Below are positions 1 through 6,556 of a DNA stretch of 8,961 nt, piece after piece. This DNA is from Candidatus Gastranaerophilales bacterium (GTDB lineage Bacteria > Cyanobacteriota > Vampirovibrionia > Gastranaerophilales > Gastranaerophilaceae), in contig CAJONH010000007.1 in NCBI GenBank assembly GCA_905235825.1, forward strand, positions 1 through 8,961, written 5' to 3'. The translations under genes and the position numbers were made by a program. Numbering within the stretch: position 1 is the stretch's first letter; each line of letters starts with the position of its first letter. The notes below the pieces were generated by a model that was not told the DNA's origin, searched no databases, and was given only the letters and a program-made list of their open reading frames with translations.

Positions 1-28
1 AGTGCTCACTTTTTAAAGTCACCACTCC

Positions 29-74
29 AAAATTTCGTTCACACCTCATTTCATTCGGCTTATCACGAAATTTT
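29..74. repeat. 10-bp inverted repeat upstream of glmS
   Basis: AAAATTTCGT (29-38) and ACGAAATTTT (65-74) are exact inverted copies separated by 26 bases. A T-run at 83-88 follows shortly after the second arm. This could be a weak terminator of a gene left of the window, or chance in AT-rich DNA. The stretch 1-145 holds no gene I can support. From about 95 to 178 it is almost pure A/T, with several -10-like hexamers but no convincing -35 partner. Confidence 0.35.
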
Positions 75-178
75 CTCGGGCAATTTTTATTATAACACAA
101 AATTAAAACTTAATCTTAATATTAATTTAATATCTTTTCTTCTTTTTGTGGAGTATTATTAATATATTAAAGTTTTAT

Positions 179-184
179 AAAGGA
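179..184 (+). promoter_or_regulatory. Shine-Dalgarno site that fixes the glmS start
   Basis: The sequence AAAGGA ends 6 bases before the ATG at 191. Together with the required N-terminal Cys, it excludes the upstream in-frame start at 146. Confidence 0.75.
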
Positions 185-190
185 AATAAC

Positions 191-2038
191 ATGTGTGGAA
201 TTATAGGTTATGCAGGATTTAGAGATGTAGTTTCAACTATTCTTCAAGGACTTACTAATCTTGAATACAGAGGTTATGACTCTGCAGGCATGGCTATTCA
301 AGATAACGGAAAAATAAAAATTTATAAAACCTTAGGTAAACTTATAAATCTGAAAAATGAACTGGAAATGAAAAGAAATGAGCTTAAACATCCTGCATTA
401 GGGATTGGTCATATAAGATGGGCAACGCACGGAAGTCCTTCATTAGTTAATGCTCACCCTCATACATGTACATGCGGAAGGCTTGTTGTTGTTCATAACG
501 GTATTATTGAAAATTATAAAGAATTACGGGAAGAACTTATAAAAAAAGGATGTAAGTTTCGTTCTCAAACCGATACTGAAACTATTGCCCACTTAGTTGC
601 AGACGAATTTTCAAAAACAAAAGATTTGGAAGCTGCCGTAAGAAATTCAGTAAAAAAATTACAGGGAGCTTATGCTATATGTGTAATGCATCAGGATGTT
701 CCGAACATTATTGTCGGAGCCAGAAAACATGCTCCTATGCTCGTTGGTGTAGGCGAAGGTGAAAATTTTATTGCAAGTGATACTCCCGCAATTATAGAAT
801 ATACAAAAAAAGCTATCTATCTTGATGATAATCAAATAGCAGTCATTACAAAAGATAATGTAAAAATTACGGATGTTAAGGGTAACGAAATAAAGAAAAA
901 AGTTGAAGTACTTCCCTGGGAGCCTATGGCATTGAGTAAAATGGGGTATAAGCATTTTATGCTCAAAGAAATACACGAACAGCCGGATGTAATAAGAAAC
1001 AGCTTAAACGGCAAACTGTTCGATATAGATGCTCCCGTTAATTTAAAAGAGGTTAAACTGGATAAATCAATTTTGAAAAAATTAAATAAAATTGAAATTA
1101 TTGCATGCGGTACTTCTTTACATGCTGCTATGGTTGGAAAATATATCATAGAAAATTTTGCGGAAATTTCGGTTGATGTTGAAGCATCAAGCGAATATAT
1201 CTACAGAAAAACAACAACTAATTCTTCAACGCTGGTTGTCGGGGTTTCACAATCAGGTGAAACAGCCGATACAATTACTGCAATTAAACAAGCAAAAGAA
1301 AAAGGTGCTCATGTTTTAATAATAACAAACAGACCTGATTCTAACATGGCAAGACTTGCTGATAGTTTAATTCCCGTTAATGCCGGTATTGAAGTCAGTG
1401 TTGCCGCAACAAAATCATATACGGCTCAATTGATTTCATTCTATTTACTGGCTGTTCATCTTGCCGAAATAAAAGGCTGTATTGAAAGTTCCTATTTAAA
1501 AAATATAAAACATGAACTAATACAAATTCCGACTAAAATAGAAGAAATTTTATCCGATACAACTGCAATACAAGAGTGTGCAAAGAAATTTTCTTCATAT
1601 AAAAATTTCATATACATTGCTCGTGGAGTTAATCTTCCTACTGCACTGGAGGGAGCATTAAAATTAAAAGAAATAAGTTATATAAATGCAACCGGTTATG
1701 CTGCAGGCGAATTAAAACACGGTCCTATAGCAATGCTTGATGAAACAATGCCGGTATTATCAATTATGGTACCGGGCGGTATAACTTATGAAAAGGTCTT
1801 ATCCAACAGTGAAGAAGCAAAAGCAAGAAATGCTAAACTTATTGCGTTAACTTCTTCTTCAGATAAAGAATTAAATAATTTATTTGATGTTATATTAAAA
1901 GTACCGCACGTAAATGAAATTTTATCGCCCGTGCTAACTTGTGTACCATTGCAGTTATTGGCATATTATATAGCAGAATTTTTGGGTAAAGATGTTGATC
2001 AACCGAGAAATTTGGCAAAGTCGGTTACGGTGGAATAA
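191..2038 (+). CDS. glmS: Glutamine--fructose-6-phosphate aminotransferase (isomerizing), GlmS
   Basis: The enzyme converts fructose-6-phosphate and glutamine to glucosamine-6-phosphate and glutamate in the cytoplasm, the first step toward UDP-GlcNAc for peptidoglycan and other envelope glycans. The 615-residue length is usual for the family. The N-terminal glutaminase (Ntn) domain shows the catalytic Cys2 exposed after Met removal (MCGIIGY), HIRWATHG at 74-81, HNG at 102-104 and QTDTE at 126-130. Two SIS sugar-isomerase domains follow, with CGTSLHA near 306-312, SQSGE at 353-357 and EVSVAATKSYTAQ at 401-413. Residues E487, K491, E494 and H510 and the C-terminal K610 (in LAKSVTVE) line up with the known E. 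coli isomerase-site residues. The frame is open back to a TTG at 146, but family chemistry requires Cys at position 2, so the ATG at 191 is the start. I saw no glmS ribozyme in the short AT-rich leader. The stop overlaps the start of the next gene. Confidence 0.97.
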   Translation: MCGIIGYAGFRDVVSTILQGLTNLEYRGYDSAGMAIQDNGKIKIYKTLGKLINLKNELEMKRNELKHPALGIGHIRWATHGSPSLVNAHPHTCTCGRLVVVHNGIIENYKELREELIKKGCKFRSQTDTETIAHLVADEFSKTKDLEAAVRNSVKKLQGAYAICVMHQDVPNIIVGARKHAPMLVGVGEGENFIASDTPAIIEYTKKAIYLDDNQIAVITKDNVKITDVKGNEIKKKVEVLPWEPMALSKMGYKHFMLKEIHEQPDVIRNSLNGKLFDIDAPVNLKEVKLDKSILKKLNKIEIIACGTSLHAAMVGKYIIENFAEISVDVEASSEYIYRKTTTNSSTLVVGVSQSGETADTITAIKQAKEKGAHVLIITNRPDSNMARLADSLIPVNAGIEVSVAATKSYTAQLISFYLLAVHLAEIKGCIESSYLKNIKHELIQIPTKIEEILSDTTAIQECAKKFSSYKNFIYIARGVNLPTALEGALKLKEISYINATGYAAGELKHGPIAMLDETMPVLSIMVPGGITYEKVLSNSEEAKARNAKLIALTSSSDKELNNLFDVILKVPHVNEILSPVLTCVPLQLLAYYIAEFLGKDVDQPRNLAKSVTVE

Positions 2039-2196
2039 TGATTACTACAAAAGAAGTAAAAATTAAAATACCTGATGAATTGACAAGTGAATATGTCGAA
2101 AGTGAATTGAAAAAAATGAATTTAGATGTACTTCGCTGGGCTATTACTGATTTTGATAAAAATTATTATACTTTAAATCTTGCAGTAGTCGAATAG
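2038..2196 (+). CDS. Small protein of unknown function, coupled to glmS
   Basis: This 52-codon ORF starts at the ATG inside the TAATG junction that ends glmS, so it overlaps glmS by one base and is probably translated by ribosomes that have just terminated. The product begins MITTKEVKIKIPDELTSEY and contains WAITDFDKNYY near residues 34-44. It is charged and soluble, with no signal peptide, membrane segment or cysteine. The alternation of short beta-like and helix-like stretches suggests a small folded alpha/beta protein, but I recognise no family. It ends about 20 bases before a strong terminator, so it is the last gene of a two-gene unit. Evidence that it is real: the stop/start overlap, codon use like that of glmS, and an in-frame stop just before the terminator. 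It could instead be a fortuitous ORF in the glmS 3' region. Confidence 0.7.
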   Translation: MITTKEVKIKIPDELTSEYVESELKKMNLDVLRWAITDFDKNYYTLNLAVVE

Positions 2197-2216
2197 TATT
2201 GAATTAAATTGAAAAT

Positions 2217-2248
2217 AAAAAAGCGAAAACAAATATTTTCGCTTTTTT
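2217..2248. terminator. Bidirectional intrinsic terminator between convergent genes
   Basis: A 13-bp stem is formed by AAAAAAGCGAAAA (2217-2229) and TTTTCGCTTTTTT (2236-2248) around a 6-base loop. T-tracts lie on the 3' side on both strands. It serves the glmS unit from the left and the dehydrogenase gene (stop at 2269) from the right. Confidence 0.85.
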
Positions 2249-2268
2249 ATTATTTAAAAATTAAATTA

Positions 2269-3471
2269 TTACGGAACAAGTTCGGGATTTTCGCTTATTT
2301 TCCATGGTAATCCCCATTTATTCAGAGCTTCCATAAACGGATCAGGGTCAAATTCTTCAATATTAAATACACCTGCTTTTCTCCATGTTCCGTTCATTAC
2401 AAGCATTGTTCCTATCATTGCAGGAACTCCCGTTGTATAAGCTACAGCCTGTGAGCCGACTTCTTTATAGCATTCCTGATGATCACATACATTATAAATA
2501 TAAATTTTGCGTTCTTTTCCGTCTTTTTTGCCTATAAATATACAACCAATATTTGTTTTTCCTTTTGTACGGGGGCCTAATGATGAAGGATCAGGCAATA
2601 CAGCTTTTAAAAACTGTAAAGGTACAATTTCTTTACCTTCATACATTATTGGTTCAATTGAAGTCATACCTACGTTTTCTAAGCATTTTAAATGTGTTAA
2701 ATAGCTTTGTCCAAAGGTCATAAAGAAACGTATTCTCTTAATTCCGGGAATATTTAATCCTAAAGACTCCAATTCTTCATGATGAAGCAAATACATGTCT
2801 TTTTCGCCAATTTCAGGGAAATTATATACTCTCTTTATTTCCATAGGTTCTGTTTCAATCCATTTACCGTTTTCCCAATATGAACCTTTTGCCGATACTT
2901 CACGAATATTTATTTCCGGATTAAAGTTTGTTGCAAACGGATAGCCGTGATCGCCCGCATTACAATCCAATATATCAATATAATTGATTTCATCAAAATA
3001 ATGTTTAAGTGCATAAGCAGAAAATACACCTGTAACACCGGGGTCAAAACCGCTGCCTAAAAGAGCTGTGATACCCGCTTTTTCATATTTTTCTCTGTAT
3101 GCCCACTGCCACTTATATTCAAATTTTGCAGTATCTTCCGGCTCATAGTTTGCCGTATCAACATAATGAACTTTTGTTTCCAGACATGCATCCATAATTT
3201 TTAAATCTTGATACGGCAATGCCAAATTAAGTACAACATCAGGCTTGAAGTCTTTTATTAATTTAACAAGTTCCGAAACATTATTTGCATCAACTTTTGC
3301 CGTTGTAATTTTCGTTTTAGTTGTATTTTGAAGTTTTTTCTTTAATTCATCACATTTTGAAACCGTTCTGGATGCTATACAAAGTTCCTGAAATTCTTTA
3401 TCATTCTGACAAATTTTATGAATTGCAACGCTTGCAACACCTCCGCATCCTATTACAAGTACTTTTCCCAT
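2269..3471 (-). CDS. Carboxynorspermidine/carboxyspermidine dehydrogenase (saccharopine dehydrogenase-like)
   Basis: This family reductively condenses aspartate-beta-semialdehyde with putrescine or 1,3-diaminopropane to carboxyspermidine or carboxynorspermidine, using NADPH. A separate decarboxylase then gives spermidine or norspermidine. The 400 residues are typical. An N-terminal Rossmann motif, GCGGVAS, lies at 8-14 and is followed by IASRT at 32-36. The central region carries GSGFDPGVTGVFSAYA (139-154), DCNAGDHG (169-176) and ATNFNPE (180-186). The C-terminal part has VLPDPSSLGP (291-300), YTTGVPA (345-351) and FDPDPF (374-379). These match the carboxy(nor)spermidine dehydrogenase branch rather than lysine-pathway saccharopine dehydrogenases, as judged from remembered family sequences and not from a search. 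The start has AAGGAG at 3482-3487, ten bases upstream. The partner decarboxylase is not in this window. Diamine substrate preference cannot be read from sequence. Confidence 0.9.
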   Translation of the reverse strand: MGKVLVIGCGGVASVAIHKICQNDKEFQELCIASRTVSKCDELKKKLQNTTKTKITTAKVDANNVSELVKLIKDFKPDVVLNLALPYQDLKIMDACLETKVHYVDTANYEPEDTAKFEYKWQWAYREKYEKAGITALLGSGFDPGVTGVFSAYALKHYFDEINYIDILDCNAGDHGYPFATNFNPEINIREVSAKGSYWENGKWIETEPMEIKRVYNFPEIGEKDMYLLHHEELESLGLNIPGIKRIRFFMTFGQSYLTHLKCLENVGMTSIEPIMYEGKEIVPLQFLKAVLPDPSSLGPRTKGKTNIGCIFIGKKDGKERKIYIYNVCDHQECYKEVGSQAVAYTTGVPAMIGTMLVMNGTWRKAGVFNIEEFDPDPFMEALNKWGLPWKISENPELVP

Positions 3472-3523
3472 TAGCTGTATTCTCCTTATCTGTTAAATTA
3501 TATATTTATTATGAATGGCAATA

Positions 3524-3551
3524 ATTATACTGCAAATATGATTATCAGCAA
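3524..3551 (-). promoter_or_regulatory. Predicted promoter of the dehydrogenase gene
   Basis: On the - strand, TTGCTG (3546-3551) and a perfect TATAAT (3524-3529) are separated by 16 bases. Transcription would start near 3517 and give a leader of about 45 bases. The promoter lies in the 87-base gap after the SGNH gene, which has no terminator there, so read-through from upstream may also contribute. Confidence 0.5.
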
Positions 3552-3558
3552 AGTTAAA

Positions 3559-4515
3559 TTATAAATGCAATTTTTTAACGAATTTAGGTAATATTTCTTT
3601 CCAAGCACTTTCGGAAGGATGGGGATGGCAAGGATCATTTTTTACTCTGTCTTTTGGTTTATTCATTTTTCTTCCCGTAAGTTCTTCGGTAGATATAACG
3701 ATAAATCCTAAATCTTCAAGTTTATGCCTGAAATCTTTTGAATATAGAATTTCAAAAAGATGATTTACCGTTTCTTTATTTTCATTATTTTTCCCCATTA
3801 TTCCTTCCCAAATATCATAATTTGTATCGGAATACAAAAGTATCACAAATTTGCTCTTTGGAAATAAATTGTCGCTTTCTTCTTTCATTTTCTTTAAAAC
3901 ACTGAAAAAGACATCATATCTTCTGTTAAAATCATTCCAGAAATATTTATCGGCTTCAATGTTTTTAAAATATTGATAAATATAAAAATTATAAAGAAAA
4001 TTATATTTTTGAAACGGAATTAAACCTTCTTTTCTCATAAGATTATAATGCTGCCAATATGTACAGCGTTCAATATGATGAAACATATAAAGATAAATCA
4101 CATATTCGGGTAAATCTGTCAATAAATGTCTTTTATGCTCATCTTTTAACAATGCAAGCATTGCCGGGGCACCTTGTCCTGATATTCCCCAATTATATGC
4201 ATATCTGTTAGTTAGTTTAGAAATTTGTGCCGTAAAATTGGTTTCGGAAGGATCTAATCCTTCACCTTGTGCGTACGAGCCTCCAAGTAATAAAATCGGC
4301 TTCTTTGAATATTTTTTCTGAGATTGTTCTATTGGAACAAAATAAGGCGGCGGGTATATTGTAAATTCTTTTTTGTAATGTGAAACGGGAACAAATGGAT
4401 TTATATTATAAATTCTTTTACAGAAATATGCATAAAATCCAAATTCAATACATATAGATAACAATAAAATCGCTATACAATTAAATAATAATATTTGTTT
4501 TATACTTTTACTCAT
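3559..4515 (-). CDS. Membrane-anchored SGNH/GDSL-hydrolase-like protein
   Basis: This 318-residue protein has one N-terminal hydrophobic segment (about residues 8-30, after MSKSIKQ) that should act as an uncleaved anchor, placing the rest outside the membrane. The domain has SGNH-type blocks: LLLGGSYAQGEG at 75-86 with S80 as likely nucleophile, NWGISGQGAP at 108-117 for block II, and DPCH at 294-297 as the D-x-x-H of block V near the C-terminus. The usual block III G-x-N-D is not evident; an aromatic and histidine-rich stretch (YLYMFHHIER, 141-150) occupies that region. Such proteins are commonly esterases or O-acetyl transferases acting on lipids or surface polysaccharides. The substrate here is unknown. 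AGGA at 4525-4528 supports the start. It lies downstream of the branching enzyme but beyond that gene's terminator, so a shared pathway is not implied. Confidence 0.75.
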   Translation of the reverse strand: MSKSIKQILLFNCIAILLLSICIEFGFYAYFCKRIYNINPFVPVSHYKKEFTIYPPPYFVPIEQSQKKYSKKPILLLGGSYAQGEGLDPSETNFTAQISKLTNRYAYNWGISGQGAPAMLALLKDEHKRHLLTDLPEYVIYLYMFHHIERCTYWQHYNLMRKEGLIPFQKYNFLYNFYIYQYFKNIEADKYFWNDFNRRYDVFFSVLKKMKEESDNLFPKSKFVILLYSDTNYDIWEGIMGKNNENKETVNHLFEILYSKDFRHKLEDLGFIVISTEELTGRKMNKPKDRVKNDPCHPHPSESAWKEILPKFVKKLHL

Positions 4516-4638
4516 AATAAATTATCCTATCACAAGAACATACATAAATAAACTGTAAAATTTAGGGACTTATATCAAATACCGGCCGATTTTTAAACAT
4601 GGTCATACTGAAACAGCAGCCGAAGTCTGTGTAATAAA

Positions 4639-4676
4639 AAAAGAGCCGGTTTTAAATATTTAAAACCGACTCTTTT
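4639..4676 (-). terminator. Intrinsic terminator of the GH57 gene
   Basis: Arms 4639-4656 and 4659-4676 form a long hairpin, with the central AATATT left as the practical loop. Positions 4646 and 4669 mismatch (C/A) in + strand RNA but form a G-U pair in - strand RNA, and a U-run follows in that direction. It therefore fits termination of the gene whose stop is at 4694. Confidence 0.85.
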
Positions 4677-4693
4677 ATACTTGAAAAATAATT

Positions 4694-6415
4694 TTATTGG
4701 TATAAAGGTGCTAATTTAGCTTCCTGTTGAGGAATTACACCTTCTTCAATCGGAAGGTATACTCTGTAATCAATTACAGGGAAGCAATTATCAATAGATT
4801 CGATTTTTTTAAGTTCTTCATCATTGATATTACCTGCTTCAATCATATCAGCTATTTTTTCAAAGCGATCAACGTGTTCTCTAAATCTGTCTGTTGCATA
4901 ATCTTTAGCCTGCCATGTTGTTATTAAGAACGGCCAATCTGAACTTTGAAGCAGCAAGTTTTCTCTTGCAAGCTGATTTAATGCTCTGTGTAACAACTTA
5001 TCTTCGGGAATTTTTTCGTATTTAGAAACAATGTCTATTATACGTTTTTCACAACCGTGAATAATCGGCCACATCCATTCGGTTAAGTGGTTCATCCAGA
5101 CATAGAAATGACCGCCCTGACCCCATGAACTTTCCGGAATTTGAATTGTATCAACGGGCGGATGTTTTTCAAGATATTCCCCTGCTGTGCATCTTTCTAT
5201 TTCAGGAATAAAGTTATTAATTTTTCTTACTACCTGTTTAATAAACTCTATACCTTCAAACCACCAGTGTCCGTATAACTCTGTATCAAATGAAACCATT
5301 AACAAACCTTCTTTACCTGTAGCTTTTTTATGGTCATTTAATAAATGATACAATAAAGTTGTATAGTGGTCTGAGTTTGAATTTACCTGATTCATTGCAA
5401 GTACGGGGTCATAAAGCATTTTGTCGCCCAAATCAGTAGTAGAAGATGTAATTCTCCAATAGTTCATGCCTGATTTATCATCTTTTTTATGGAATTCACG
5501 ATAAACACCGTCCCCCGGATAACCGTCCGCAGCAGACCAAACCTGAAAACCTGCTCTGTCATTTCTTCCCATAACAGCAACCTGTGCATCGGGAAGCCAG
5601 TATGCGGAAAATGTATCGTATCCTGTTGCTTCTCTTTGCGGAAGCGGAATATATTCTATATTACCGTAAACACCAACTACCCTTCTTTCTCCAACCGAGT
5701 TACCGCCTTCAATTACGTGAGATTCCGTAAAGAAATACTCAATATCATTATTTTGAAGGGTAACTTCAATAGCCGGCCGCCATTTTTTCTGACCGTCTTT
5801 GCCCGTATATTCATAACCTTGTCTGTATGCACATTCGGGAAGCCAGCAGCCTTTTGCTTTCTTTCCGAATAATCTTTTTGTTGTATCAGAACCGACTTTA
5901 AATTGTGCATTAAGGTTTGAATCGGTAGCAAGTAACGGTGAAAATCCGTGCGTAGCACCTGACGTTGTAATTTCAATACAACCTAAATCCTGATATTTTT
6001 TGAAGGCACTTATTAAATCTTTATTATATTTATTAACAAACGACTCTTTTATATGATTAAACCAATCATAATAATATTTAGCCAAATATTTTAAGTGCTG
6101 TGAATGAGGAACTTTCGGATCCGGATATCTTGTTAAATCTCTTGAAACAGCTCGTATTCTGGAATCAAGGTATTCAACAAATCCGTTTTTCAAATGTTCA
6201 TCATTAAGCTGTTCGGCTAATATCGGAGTAATACCGACAGTCAGCTTAGCCTTAATTCCTTCCTCTTCATACAATTCTGAAATTGCGTTTAACAGGGGAA
6301 CGTATGTTTCCGACATACATTCATACAAATTTTCTTCGCCAAACGGCCACATCCCTGCCATTCTGTAGTATGGCAGATGTGAATGTAACATAAATACAAA
6401 TGAACCTACTGTCAT
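4694..6415 (-). CDS. GH57 family 1,4-alpha-glucan branching enzyme
   Basis: The enzyme cleaves alpha-1,4 glucan and re-attaches the piece by an alpha-1,6 bond during storage glucan synthesis in the cytoplasm. The 573 residues fit the GH57 plus C-terminal helical (DUF1957-type) branching-enzyme group. Visible motifs are HSHLPY at 11-16 (motif 1), SGATHGFSP near 152-160 (motif 2), GCWLPECAY at 189-197 with E194 as predicted nucleophile, SFDTELYGHWWFEG at 375-388 with D377 as predicted acid/base, and a Trp-rich helical part from WGQGGHFYVWMN (431-442) to the helices near 525. The N-terminus through MWPFGEENLYECMSETYVPLL is characteristic of this subgroup. GGAGG at 6421-6425 lies five bases before the ATG. 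No glgA, glgC or glgP lies in the window. GH57 4-alpha-glucanotransferase or amylase activity is the alternative reading, but the WLPEC and DTELYGHWWFEG pattern favours branching. Confidence 0.9.
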   Translation of the reverse strand: MTVGSFVFMLHSHLPYYRMAGMWPFGEENLYECMSETYVPLLNAISELYEEEGIKAKLTVGITPILAEQLNDEHLKNGFVEYLDSRIRAVSRDLTRYPDPKVPHSQHLKYLAKYYYDWFNHIKESFVNKYNKDLISAFKKYQDLGCIEITTSGATHGFSPLLATDSNLNAQFKVGSDTTKRLFGKKAKGCWLPECAYRQGYEYTGKDGQKKWRPAIEVTLQNNDIEYFFTESHVIEGGNSVGERRVVGVYGNIEYIPLPQREATGYDTFSAYWLPDAQVAVMGRNDRAGFQVWSAADGYPGDGVYREFHKKDDKSGMNYWRITSSTTDLGDKMLYDPVLAMNQVNSNSDHYTTLLYHLLNDHKKATGKEGLLMVSFDTELYGHWWFEGIEFIKQVVRKINNFIPEIERCTAGEYLEKHPPVDTIQIPESSWGQGGHFYVWMNHLTEWMWPIIHGCEKRIIDIVSKYEKIPEDKLLHRALNQLARENLLLQSSDWPFLITTWQAKDYATDRFREHVDRFEKIADMIEAGNINDEELKKIESIDNCFPVIDYRVYLPIEEGVIPQQEAKLAPLYQ

Positions 6416-6445
6416 AAAATCCTCCGATTTTTAATTTACAATTTT

Positions 6446-6474
6446 GTTATATCACAAATATTAAAAAAATATAA
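6446..6474 (-). promoter_or_regulatory. Predicted promoter of the GH57 gene
   Basis: On the - strand there is an extended -10, TGATATAAC (6446-6454, hexamer TATAAC at 6446-6451). A poor -35, TTATAT (6469-6474), sits 17 bases upstream. The predicted start of transcription is near 6439, about 24 bases before the ATG. The weak -35 and the palindrome directly upstream suggest an activator-dependent promoter, which is inference. Confidence 0.45.
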
Positions 6475-6476
6475 GC

Positions 6477-6496
6477 CTATAGAACTAGTTCTATAG
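6477..6496. promoter_or_regulatory. 20-bp perfect palindrome, possible operator
   Basis: CTATAGAACT at 6477-6486 is followed directly by its exact reverse complement at 6487-6496, with no spacer. It abuts the predicted -35 of the GH57 promoter and lies about 60 bases upstream of the start codon. It is not a terminator because it has no T-run and no loop. The symmetry suggests a site for a dimeric DNA-binding protein; the protein is unknown. Confidence 0.45.
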
Positions 6497-6520
6497 TATT
6501 GTTTACAAAACTTTGAAATT

Positions 6521-6554
6521 GCAAAAAAAGAGTGCCGAAACACTCTTTTTTTGC
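6521..6554 (-). terminator. Intrinsic terminator of the 457-residue protein gene
   Basis: Arms GCAAAAAAAGAGTG (6521-6534) and CACTCTTTTTTTGC (6541-6554) pair perfectly over 14 bp around the loop CCGAAA. The hairpin starts two bases after the stop codon of the gene ending at 6557. It separates that gene from the GH57 promoter. Confidence 0.85.
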
Positions 6555-6556
6555 TT

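Noticed and set aside
1..95. - strand open frame reaching the left edge (contains MRCERNFGVV)
   Set aside because: It has no ribosome site, is cut by the window, and its composition does not separate it from chance. The inverted repeat there is reported instead.
146..190. N-terminal extension of GlmS from a TTG start
   Set aside because: The catalytic Cys must follow the initiator Met, and a Shine-Dalgarno site precedes the ATG at 191.
30..190. glmS riboswitch/ribozyme in the leader
   Set aside because: The leader is short and almost pure A/T just before the gene. I see none of the conserved ribozyme core or its usual length.
659..1149. Two overlapping - strand ORFs inside glmS
   Set aside because: They lie antisense to a fully conserved enzyme, show no family features, and have compositions expected from shadow frames.
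4516..4640. Promoter for the SGNH gene
   Set aside because: TATAAG with a TTTAAA 17 bases upstream is possible on the - strand, but no pairing was convincing enough to list.
5489..5976. A + strand 127-codon ORF and a - strand 87-codon ORF inside the GH57 gene
   Set aside because: Both overlap the region encoding the WLPEC motif of the branching enzyme and are out of frame with it. Their translations look like noise.
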